A stretch of 6,452 nucleotides of DNA from Nitrospirales bacterium (lineage in GTDB: Bacteria > Nitrospirota > Nitrospiria > Nitrospirales > UBA8639). The stretch lies in contig BQIY01000137.1 in the NCBI GenBank assembly GCA_021604265.1, positions 1 to 6,452 on the forward strand. Reading direction: 5' to 3'. The notes under the pieces were generated by a model. That model had not been told where the DNA came from, made no database searches, and saw nothing but the letters and a program-made list of their open reading frames with translations. The translations under genes were made by a program, and so were the position numbers. This document shows, piece after piece, positions 1 through 5,845 of this stretch (its first letter is position 1; the number at the start of each line of letters is the position of its first letter).

Positions 1-127
1 TGGTTGATCACCCTCGCCATATTCGGCCGGCCGTCCAGTCTTAGGCTTGATCTGACCGATGAACATGTCTGAATCTATTGACTATCGAATAGTGCGAGGC
101 GGTTTCTAATTCCAAGGTTCCTAAGAG
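1..127. other. Left-edge sequence without an assignable gene
   Basis: No complete gene is visible here. Two short frames run off the left edge. On the minus strand an ATG at 66-64 opens a frame reading MFIGQIKPKTGRPAEYGEGD up to the edge, preceded by an in-frame TAG and by no clear SD site. On the plus strand a frame enters at base 1 and stops at TGA 70-72. The minus frame looks slightly more protein-like (the TGRPAEY stretch resembles the start of some DNA-binding proteins), but 22 codons are too few to call. A 10-bp palindrome, CGGCCGGCCG, sits at 24-33 and a TGATCA at 5-10. Confidence 0.3.
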
Positions 128-228
128 TGATCAAAATTTAATCCCTCCGACACCTTTTTACCCCTTTTTACTTTCTGATCAAAAATTAATCCCTCCGACA
201 CCTTTTTACTCTCCGACACCTTTATACT
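128..228 (+). repeat. Tandem block of dispersed repeat (two full copies plus a truncated one)
   Basis: Two near-identical units start with TGATCA at 128 and 176 (48-bp period). They share the core TTAATCCCTCCGACACC followed by a T-run and differ by one base in the A/T stretch before the core. A third, 5'-truncated unit (CTCCGACACCTTTATACT) follows at 211-228. The spacers are pyrimidine-rich. The block ends a few bases beyond the stop codon of the barrel gene. Related copies occur at 3511-3532 (inverted) and 3684-3747. The pattern resembles the palindromic intergenic repeats that accompany REP-associated tyrosine transposases (RAYTs), but no transposase gene is in the window, so that link is inference. 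Confidence 0.75.
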
Positions 229-234
229 CTGAAA

Positions 235-1623
235 TTACAGCCGTACTATAGTCTGTATATAAAAATAGTGGCTGTCGCCCTTGTTCACCAGGTCCATGTA
301 AGGACCTGAATCTATCCAAGTGTAGCCGCCATCGATAGTCAGCTTATTGTCCAACAAATTCCAGCGGACCCGGGTTTCCCATTGCGTGCCGAGATCGGAT
401 TCGCCCAGGTTCCCGGGATGACGGAATCGTGTAGTGCGCCAGCCTTGGGCTTGCTCAGCCAGCTCGGGCAGTTGCACCCGGATATAGGCATCAACATTGC
501 TGGCGGGCTGTAGGTTCAGCATAAGGCCCGGCGACTTGGTGTTAATACGTTGGAAGGCACGGTAGAGCCCTGTGGGTCCAAAATCCGGGCGCGGCACGCC
601 GAAGAGATGATCCAGCTCATTCGATTCGTCATCCAAAGGATCCTTGTCACCACTGCCATAGTGGTAGAGGAAGCTTAGACGCGGCTGCCAGCTCGAATCA
701 AAAGTGTAGCCAAGTGACAGATGTAAATACTCAGCCTCGTGGTCGCGAAGCGCGGAGGCTGCATCCAACGCCGGCGCGTCACCAAACTGATAGAGCGCCT
801 CCGCGTCGTAGTGCCAGCGACCCATGGCAGGGTTTCGAAAGAACCGTGCACCGATACTTAATACATCGAAGCGCTGGTTAGAAGGTTGGTCGCGTTTTTC
901 ATCTGCCCCGAGAAGATACAGTTGTAAGCTATCTGATTGGGCAGTGAGCTGTGTTGTTAGGTATGCCCCCCAGAATATGTCATCTGATTGCTTGTCCAGG
1001 CGTGGCTTGTTATCAGCAAAGTCACCGTCAACTCTTCGTACCGTGGGGCGCGTGTAGAACAGCTCCAACGATGTGTTTCCACTCTCCAGTCCCGCGTGTA
1101 CTCCGGCGAAGGAATTGATAGTGTTACGAAAGCGATTGCGCGCAACAAAGCGGCGACTGCCCTGATCCATGGTGAAGCGACCAACCTTGATAAACCCTTC
1201 ATCCTCTGCGCTAAATACGCCGGAGAAGGGAACCGTAATATTGGCTTGTAGAATATCCAGTGGATTATTGGTGAAGCTATCGAGGGGCGTATCACTATCG
1301 GTAAGGAATGTGCGCATGTCAGCAATCTCGGTTTCTATGGTGAAGCTGTCGAAACTAGCCTTCGCTGAAAGCGTATTGCGTATCTCCAAGCCCTGATCAT
1401 CACCCTCCAGACCAGCTCGAAATTGCCCATCGAGCACCTGCATGCGAGTTTGCTGTTGAAATCCGAGCGACAACCAATCCGGTAGGTTTGATGAGCTATC
1501 TTGCGCAAAGACAGAGTTCGCGAAAACCAACAGATAGCTTAAGATGCTGAACCTTAGCCCGTGGGAGATAATTTTTTGTCTTCTACTGCGTGACATAGAC
1601 GATTGCCTTGTGTGTTGGTCCAT
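235..1623 (-). CDS. Alginate-export-family outer-membrane beta-barrel protein
   Basis: Predicted outer-membrane porin-like channel of the alginate export family (Pfam Alginate_exp type). The family was named for AlgE-like exporters, but most members have unknown substrates, so specificity cannot be assigned. The 462-residue product starts with a basic stretch and a hydrophobic signal peptide, with likely cleavage after SVFA (residue 40). The remainder shows alternating amphipathic strands. Family-like segments are GRFTMDQGSRRFVARNRF at about 148-165 and LFGVPRPDFGPTGLY at about 340-354, followed by RINTKSPGLML. The C-terminus (YFYIQTIVRL) is a typical final strand but ends in Leu rather than Phe. 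The first ATG has no SD site. The ATG at 1596-1594 (codon 10) has AAGG nine bases upstream and still leaves a complete signal peptide, so it may be the true start. The gene is probably transcribed on its own or weakly with the peptidase gene 259 bp upstream. No alginate or polysaccharide biosynthesis genes are nearby. Confidence 0.85.
   Translation of the reverse strand: MDQHTRQSSMSRSRRQKIISHGLRFSILSYLLVFANSVFAQDSSSNLPDWLSLGFQQQTRMQVLDGQFRAGLEGDDQGLEIRNTLSAKASFDSFTIETEIADMRTFLTDSDTPLDSFTNNPLDILQANITVPFSGVFSAEDEGFIKVGRFTMDQGSRRFVARNRFRNTINSFAGVHAGLESGNTSLELFYTRPTVRRVDGDFADNKPRLDKQSDDIFWGAYLTTQLTAQSDSLQLYLLGADEKRDQPSNQRFDVLSIGARFFRNPAMGRWHYDAEALYQFGDAPALDAASALRDHEAEYLHLSLGYTFDSSWQPRLSFLYHYGSGDKDPLDDESNELDHLFGVPRPDFGPTGLYRAFQRINTKSPGLMLNLQPASNVDAYIRVQLPELAEQAQGWRTTRFRHPGNLGESDLGTQWETRVRWNLLDNKLTIDGGYTWIDSGPYMDLVNKGDSHYFYIQTIVRL
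1606..1609 (-). promoter_or_regulatory. SD site favouring an internal start of the barrel gene
   Basis: On the minus strand this reads AAGG, nine bases before the ATG at 1596-1594. The longest-frame ATG at 1623-1621 is preceded only by an A/T-rich stretch without an SD-like sequence. This supports a protein starting MSRSRRQKI, nine residues shorter than the longest frame. Confidence 0.45.
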
Positions 1624-1882
1624 TAATCAAGTTTATTGCTTATACAGCAAACGGTGTCAGTATAAAAATACAATAGATTCAAATAGTAAAGAAGTGCGCG
1701 GACAGCTGCGTTTTACTGCGGCTAAGCAGGAGATCAGGCAAGTTCGATGGCTGACATCCGGAGTTTGTCCTGGTGTCGAAGCTTCGAAACTTGAAAGTGA
1801 TAGGAAATCGGGCGTTCCTTTGTCTGGAGCTAACTACTTTCTACTCTGCCGCCTCGGGTTTTAACTCCTTTGCAGTGATCTG
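1624..1882. other. Intergenic spacer between peptidase and barrel genes
   Basis: This is 259 bp with no convincing gene. On the minus strand a TATACT hexamer (1656-1661) lies upstream of the barrel gene and could be a -10 box, but there is no good -35 at the right distance. A 12-bp loopless palindrome, TCGAAGCTTCGA, is at 1776-1787. I see no hairpin followed by a T-run that would terminate the peptidase transcript, so read-through into the barrel gene is possible. Confidence 0.4.
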
Positions 1883-3415
1883 TCAGCGCGCTGGAATTTG
1901 CGACTGGATGAACTGCCGCGAATCTTTCAACAATCTTATTCTGGCTGGTTCATGAACATACATCATGTGCCCACCTTGGTAATACTCGTACTGCATTCGG
2001 CCTGGCAAAATGTCATGGCGATTTAAGGTGTATTCAGCATCGAAGAATGGGGTAACCAAATCATAATACCCTGAAGCGACGAATACCTTCAGCGAGGGAT
2101 TGACGCGAAGAGCTGCTGCAAGGTCATGGGCGGTATTCACATAGGCGGGCTCCCAGGAAGAACCTTCTGGCACAGTTCTCCAATTCCAGTTTCTGCTTAG
2201 ATCCGGGTCCGCCGGGCTAAGATACTGTCTGTCCCAATCAACGCCCAAGTCGCTGCGCATATATGTCATCAATGCCGCCTTGTATGCGGCAGAAATCCCA
2301 TCGCCAGCGGGATCGCGGTTCGTTTCGGCGGCTAGGTCGTCAATTTGATCCTGTGTATAGCGTGAGTCAGCTCGTCCGACAGCGATGCCTTCGTCGCGGA
2401 GCAACTCTTTGGCAAAGCGATCTCCCTGAATTCGCAGATTAGCCTTGTCAATATAGTCTGTGCTTAGCCCTGTGAAGTAGGCCAATCGATCCCTGACAGC
2501 AAGATACTCATCCCGCGAAATAGTGTTGCCTTTAAAGAGAGCGGGAAGGTACTCGTTTACTGCGAAATCCCTAGCTTGCTGCAGAAAAACCTCCTGGCTT
2601 TCCGGTAACGGTTCAACCTTGTTGTGGTAGAGCGCAGTGGCTGCCATTGTGGGCACGTAAGTAATGAATGAAACAACGTTATCTCTTACGTAGGGAGTAG
2701 ACCCCTGATAATCCAAAGCTTGCGAGATGAAAAGAATGCCATTGAGGCTTATCGATAAGTCCTCTTCCATACGCTGCGCCACGGCCGCGGCACGCGTCGT
2801 GCCGAAGCTTTCACCCAGCAGGAATTTCGGAGAATTCCAACGGTTCTGCGCATTAATCCAGGTTTGAATGAACAGCGCCATGGAATCCGCATCTTCATTG
2901 AGTCCCCAAAAATCTTTGCCCTCGTATTCGCCCAACGCTCTGGAGAAACCTGTGCCAACCGGATCGATGAAAACCAGATCGGTGACATCAAGAATCGTTT
3001 CCGGCGCATCGATGATTGGGTAGGGAGGCAGGCCCGCGTGCTCACCATCAGAAGGAACCACGACCCTCTTCGGCCCATAACTGCCGATATGAAGCCAGGT
3101 GGACGATGAGCCCGGCCCACCATTCCAGACGAACGTTACCGGGCGAACCTCACTTTCTTCCAGGTTAGTCTTGATATAGGCGAAAGTGAAGATGCTTGCT
3201 TTAGTCTTGCCTTCCAAATCTTTGAGATAGGTTTCACCTGCAATCGCCTGGAAATCGACCCTCTCTCCATTAAATTCCATGGAGTGCTCGGTAGTAAACA
3301 GCGTGGGTTCGGGGATTTCGACTTCAGTTTCTTCTTCAACTTCGTCCGCTTGAGTGAGAGGGGATATCCCTACGGCCAGGATGAGCAGCAAATAAGCGGG
3401 CATCTTTCTCAACAT
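1883..3415 (-). CDS. Secreted serine carboxypeptidase, peptidase family S10
   Basis: Predicted exported serine carboxypeptidase (clan SC alpha/beta hydrolase) that removes C-terminal residues from peptides in the periplasm or outside the cell. The 510-residue protein has a short signal peptide (likely cleavage after TQA, residue 23) followed by an acidic linker. The S10 hallmarks are all present in order: substrate-binding WNGGPGSSS at 97-105; DPVGTGFS at 151-158; nucleophile motif GESFG at 201-205 with Ser203; the Asp region GYYDLVTP with Asp452; and GGHMMY with the catalytic His483. Length and motif spacing fit bacterial S10 members. The start is supported by AAGGA on the minus strand seven bases before the ATG. 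It lies divergently to the LRR operon across a 467-bp gap and upstream of the barrel gene on the same strand. Physiological substrates cannot be read from the sequence. The family call is firm. Confidence 0.95.
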   Translation of the reverse strand: MLRKMPAYLLLILAVGISPLTQADEVEEETEVEIPEPTLFTTEHSMEFNGERVDFQAIAGETYLKDLEGKTKASIFTFAYIKTNLEESEVRPVTFVWNGGPGSSSTWLHIGSYGPKRVVVPSDGEHAGLPPYPIIDAPETILDVTDLVFIDPVGTGFSRALGEYEGKDFWGLNEDADSMALFIQTWINAQNRWNSPKFLLGESFGTTRAAAVAQRMEEDLSISLNGILFISQALDYQGSTPYVRDNVVSFITYVPTMAATALYHNKVEPLPESQEVFLQQARDFAVNEYLPALFKGNTISRDEYLAVRDRLAYFTGLSTDYIDKANLRIQGDRFAKELLRDEGIAVGRADSRYTQDQIDDLAAETNRDPAGDGISAAYKAALMTYMRSDLGVDWDRQYLSPADPDLSRNWNWRTVPEGSSWEPAYVNTAHDLAAALRVNPSLKVFVASGYYDLVTPFFDAEYTLNRHDILPGRMQYEYYQGGHMMYVHEPARIRLLKDSRQFIQSQIPAR

Positions 3416-3422
3416 TTTCTAT

Positions 3423-3427
3423 TCCTT
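3423..3427 (-). promoter_or_regulatory. SD site of the S10 peptidase gene
   Basis: Reads AAGGA on the minus strand with a seven-base spacer to the ATG at 3415-3413. It decides the start in favour of MLRKMPAYLL over the internal Met at codon 5. Confidence 0.7.
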
Positions 3428-3503
3428 CATTCTCTCATCAGTGCGGTTGGTTGGGACACTCACAACTTAGCAACTTAAGAGGGCAATTTCTAGCGAGGCA
3501 TTA

Positions 3504-3674
3504 ATGGGGACGGAGGGATTAAATTTTGATCAATTCATTGGCTGGATCCCCACAGCTGACGTAGTTGACCAGGCCTCCAATAGTGCAATCGACCTACCGG
3601 GCACAGAAATTCCACTTGCTGTGATGTATAGGGCGTGTGGAAACAGTCTTGGGCTAACAATTTTGAGCGCTTAG
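3504..3674 (+). CDS. Possible small protein (56 codons) beginning inside a repeat copy
   Basis: An open frame of 56 codons runs from ATG 3504 to TAG 3672-3674. GAGG at 3495-3498 lies five bases before the ATG. The peptide begins MGTEGLNFDQFIGWIPTADV, continues through a DLPGTEIPLAVMYRAC segment and ends LGLTILSA. Codons 3-9 are encoded by the inverted repeat copy at 3511-3532, so the 5' end is repeat-derived. I recognise no family. It may be a genuine small protein, the remnant of a larger gene whose 5' part was replaced by the repeat, or a chance frame. The SD site and protein-like composition argue mildly for coding. It is oriented like the LRR operon and ends about 200 bp before it. Confidence 0.3.
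   Translation: MGTEGLNFDQFIGWIPTADVVDQASNSAIDLPGTEIPLAVMYRACGNSLGLTILSA
3511..3532 (-). repeat. Inverted copy of the dispersed repeat
   Basis: The 22 bases are an exact reverse complement of 128-149, including the terminal TGATCA. Beyond the shared part the copy changes to GGGGA instead of the GGTGTC expected from the other units. It faces the direct copy at 3684 across about 150 bp, giving an inverted pair. Confidence 0.75.
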
Positions 3675-3683
3675 ATTGGTTAG

Positions 3684-3747
3684 AAATTAATCCCTCCGAC
3701 ACCTTTTTCCCATTTTTCCTTTTTCCCTATTCGCCGACACCTTTTTA
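3684..3747 (+). repeat. Second direct block of the dispersed repeat (one full, one truncated copy)
   Basis: Bases 3684-3708 match 183-207 exactly over 25 bases. After a pyrimidine-rich spacer a truncated unit, CCGACACCTTTTTA, follows at 3734-3747. The arrangement 'full copy, pyrimidine spacer, truncated copy' echoes 176-228, so the two blocks share architecture as well as the core. Confidence 0.75.
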
Positions 3748-3816
3748 TTCCAGCTCCCCCCGCCTCCGACTCCGACTCCAGCGGTGGCAGTGACAGCACG
3801 CCTGAGGTAATCTTCT

Positions 3817-3873
3817 ATGCAAGATGATTCTTCAACTCGAGAACATCGAGATGAAATCAATATCGAAAAATGA
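3817..3873 (+). CDS. Possible 18-codon leader peptide upstream of the LRR gene
   Basis: ATG 3817 is preceded by GAGG at 3804-3807 with a nine-base spacer. The frame encodes MQDDSSTREHRDEINIEK and stops at TGA 3871-3873, which overlaps the GAGG SD site (3872-3875) of the LRR gene. Terminating ribosomes would therefore be positioned on the downstream SD site, an arrangement suited to translational coupling. The peptide is very hydrophilic and has no recognisable family, and it lacks the runs of one amino acid expected of a classical attenuator. It could also be a chance frame. Confidence 0.35.
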   Translation: MQDDSSTREHRDEINIEK

Positions 3874-3875
3874 GG
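3872..3875 (+). promoter_or_regulatory. SD site of the LRR gene
   Basis: GAGG with a seven-base spacer to ATG 3883. It supports the long start over the Met at codon 21 (3943), where only a distant AAGG is found. Confidence 0.7.
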
Positions 3876-3882
3876 ATAAGAA

Positions 3883-5283
3883 ATGAAGAGTGTCCGACCT
3901 GACGGCCCGGGCGCTCTTGACTTGAAGGTGAACAAACGACCAATGCCAGGATTGCTCAACGACATCACCAATGACCCGGCAAACATCTCACTGCGCCTCC
4001 AATATGCCGATGCGGTTGAGCAGGATGGTGATCATCAATATGCCGGGTTTATCCGATTGCAATGTCAACTAGCTGATGCCAGTGACGGCAGCATCGAGCA
4101 AAGGGCTCTACACCAACAAACGGAGGCACTGTTAGCCGAATACGGCGATCTCTGGGTTCGCCAGTATTCACTACCGGCATACGTTGTTAACGCGTTCTGG
4201 CATCTGGGTCTGGTTGAAGAACTTGTTATCGATATCGAAATTTTTGATGGCAACTTGCAACTTGCCCTGGACAAAGCACCCGTGTCTACCTTGTCACTCA
4301 TTGACAATGAGGAACTGGCAGGATTAAAAAGTTTTGTAGCCGATCCAGCCCTCGCTCGCGTCAAACACCTGGACCTCACCGAAACCACGCTAGCGGTGTA
4401 TGGCGCAACAGTGCTTTTTTCATTCGGCCAATTCGACCAGCTTGAATCTATCGTTTTTTCGGACGATGACAGCCAACCAGATGTCATGCGAGAGTTTATC
4501 AAGGGTTATTTTCCGTCGCTGACAAGAGTTCGGTGTTCAGGCTATATCTCAGCGAACCTGGGCAATGAGGGGATTCAATTGCTGGCTGAATCCACACTGT
4601 GGAGCCAGCTGACCGAACTAGAGCTCTTTAACGTGAGGTTGGATTCACAGGCTGCACAGGTCTTCACGTTACCCGATGGATTGACCGAGCTTACCCGGCT
4701 CAGTCTGGGCGGCGGCGGGTATTCAAAAAACAGCCTGTCCGAAAACGGCGCGCAGGAACTGGCCAATGCACCCAATCTCCAGAATCTCCGGTTTCTGGAT
4801 CTGGGGTTTAACGATATTGGTGATCGAGGCTTTGAGTATCTTGCAAAATCCGAATATCTCGCAAACGTTGAAGAACTGCATCTGCAAGCTAATGAAATCA
4901 GTCATGACAGCTTCGTTTATATCTCGGTATCAAAGTTCCTTCACAACGTCTGTGTTCTCGATTTGAGCCACAACGATCTCTGCGATCGTGCCGTTGAAAG
5001 CCTTGTGTTGGCTGCCCCAATGCAGGTCACAACACTTTGGCTCTATCATAATGACATCAAAGATAGAGGTGTCAGAATGATCGCCAATGCACCGATGACC
5101 CAGCAACTGGTTGAATTGAATCTGGCTCAGACCGGCATGACGGATCAAGGGGCACAATCGCTGCTGGACTCCGAATACCTGGTGCAAATCCAAACATTGT
5201 TTCTGGGTCTCAATGATTTTTCTGATGAGATGAAAATACAATTGGCGAATCGGTTTGGAGAGGTGATTGTTGATAAGCTATGA
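3883..5283 (+). CDS. Leucine-rich-repeat protein with TIGR02996 repeat-companion domain
   Basis: The 466-residue protein has no signal peptide or membrane helix and is probably cytoplasmic. Residues about 21-62 match the TIGR02996 repeat-companion domain: MPGLLNDITNDP, then LRLQYADAVEQDGD (usual form RLVYADWLEExGD), then AGFIRLQ. The ALLAEYGDLW segment (82-91) that commonly follows it is also present. Degenerate LRR-like strands occur at about 160-300. From about 302 to 459 the repeats are clear, with a 26-27 residue period of the ribonuclease-inhibitor type: LDLGFNDIGDRG, LHLQANEIS, LDLSHNDLCDRA, LWLYHNDIKDRG, LNLAQTGMTDQG, LFLGLNDFSDEM. LRRs form a curved protein-binding surface, so a scaffold or sensor role is likely. 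No kinase, NTPase or protease domain is fused. It heads an operon with two membrane-protein genes. TIGR02996 is best known from planctomycetes and myxobacteria, so transfer into this genome is possible. The partner is unknown. Confidence 0.85.
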   Translation: MKSVRPDGPGALDLKVNKRPMPGLLNDITNDPANISLRLQYADAVEQDGDHQYAGFIRLQCQLADASDGSIEQRALHQQTEALLAEYGDLWVRQYSLPAYVVNAFWHLGLVEELVIDIEIFDGNLQLALDKAPVSTLSLIDNEELAGLKSFVADPALARVKHLDLTETTLAVYGATVLFSFGQFDQLESIVFSDDDSQPDVMREFIKGYFPSLTRVRCSGYISANLGNEGIQLLAESTLWSQLTELELFNVRLDSQAAQVFTLPDGLTELTRLSLGGGGYSKNSLSENGAQELANAPNLQNLRFLDLGFNDIGDRGFEYLAKSEYLANVEELHLQANEISHDSFVYISVSKFLHNVCVLDLSHNDLCDRAVESLVLAAPMQVTTLWLYHNDIKDRGVRMIANAPMTQQLVELNLAQTGMTDQGAQSLLDSEYLVQIQTLFLGLNDFSDEMKIQLANRFGEVIVDKL

Positions 5284-5306
5284 CATGAGCATCAGCCTGA
5301 CCTCGC

Positions 5307-5310
5307 AGGA
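5307..5310 (+). promoter_or_regulatory. SD site deciding a TTG start
   Basis: AGGA sits ten bases before TTG 5321. No in-frame ATG with an SD site is available before the first membrane helix, so this site is the main support for the TTG start. Confidence 0.5.
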
Positions 5311-5320
5311 TAATTGAACA

Positions 5321-5845
5321 TTGTTATCGTTCCTGGCTAATGAAAAGCTACAACCGGTCATGGGCGTCATTGCCCTCCTGGGCCTGGGGTTATGCATTGA
5401 TGCCTTCCTGTCAAATGAGCACCCAACGGTTTTTGCCTGGACATTGGTTGCCATTCCAACTGCCTACTATTTTGTGTTGTTGACACTTGTTCTGATGTTT
5501 AAAGACAAAGAAACCCGCTGGACAGCTGAGGACGAACTGGAAGATCAGAAACGCAAACACAAGTATGCCATGGACAGACTGAATAAAAAGCTGGAGGCGC
5601 GAGAAAACCTGAAAGTAAAAATCCGCTTTGGAACTGCTGACGTCGGTATCATGTCCATGCTGACCCATGACATCTTCTACTTCATGACCGATATGGAAAC
5701 CGATGCGAAAGATGCCGCCATAGATCAGCAAATCATTGACTGGTTCAAAAGCAGGCATGATCTGCGTGTGAGAGTAATACCAGAGCGCAGTGATTTCGGA
5801 CCAAGGCGAATCGTCGAACTTGTCGACGTTAAAGAGCGCTTATGA
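5321..5845 (+). CDS. Two-helix membrane protein with cytoplasmic coiled coil, unknown family
   Basis: A 174-residue protein I do not recognise. It has two hydrophobic helices at about 12-31 and 36-60, separated by the short loop SNEHP. A highly charged segment at about 63-97 (rich in E, K, R, D) is probably a coiled coil. A folded-looking C-terminal domain of about 77 residues follows, including KVKIRFGTADVGIMSM and ending RRIVELVDVKERL. Positive charges after helix 2 suggest that the C-terminal part is cytoplasmic, with both termini inside. The start is TTG, supported by AGGA at 5307-5310 ten bases upstream. The next in-frame ATG (5360) lies inside the first helix and has no comparable SD site. 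The gap to the LRR gene is 37 bp and the next gene overlaps its stop, so the three are probably one transcript. Function unknown. Confidence 0.7.
   Translation: MLSFLANEKLQPVMGVIALLGLGLCIDAFLSNEHPTVFAWTLVAIPTAYYFVLLTLVLMFKDKETRWTAEDELEDQKRKHKYAMDRLNKKLEARENLKVKIRFGTADVGIMSMLTHDIFYFMTDMETDAKDAAIDQQIIDWFKSRHDLRVRVIPERSDFGPRRIVELVDVKERL

Larger units (their letters stand above)
3533..3883. other. Gene-poor stretch upstream of the LRR operon
   Basis: Apart from the 56-codon frame, the repeat block and the 18-codon leader-like frame listed separately, nothing assignable is seen. A weak sigma-70-like pair occurs on the plus strand: TTGAGC at 3663-3668, 17 bases, then ATTAAT at 3686-3691. Each matches consensus at four of six positions, and the -10 lies inside the repeat copy, so the repeat could contribute a promoter. 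A run of CTCCGAC-like triplets follows at 3763-3779. No terminator hairpin was found. Confidence 0.3.

Noticed and set aside
128..228. Possible CRISPR array or tandem minisatellite
   Set aside because: There are only two full units, the third is truncated and offset by 18 bp, the spacers are low-complexity pyrimidine tracts, and the same unit recurs 3.5 kb away in both orientations, which fits a dispersed repeat.
1776..1787. Palindrome TCGAAGCTTCGA as a terminator for the peptidase gene
   Set aside because: It has no loop and no T-run after it on either strand. It could be a binding site, but nothing supports a specific one.
1544..1864. Plus-strand frame of 106 codons spanning the barrel start and the intergenic spacer
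   Set aside because: Its first part is antisense to the signal-peptide region of the barrel gene, it has no SD support, and the product resembles no family.
3687..3986. Minus-strand open frame of 99 codons overlapping the repeat and the LRR start
   Set aside because: It lies antisense to the SD site and start of the LRR gene, its C-terminal part is translated repeat and purine-rich tract, and it has a low-complexity composition (glycine, lysine and arginine runs).
4065..4502. Minus-strand open frame of 145 codons
   Set aside because: It lies entirely within the well-supported LRR gene on the opposite strand, with Ser/Arg-rich composition typical of a shadow frame.
5285..5317. Ten-codon frame (MSISLTSQDN) between the LRR gene and the two-helix gene
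   Set aside because: There is no SD site before its ATG, and a frame this short is expected by chance in a 37-bp gap.
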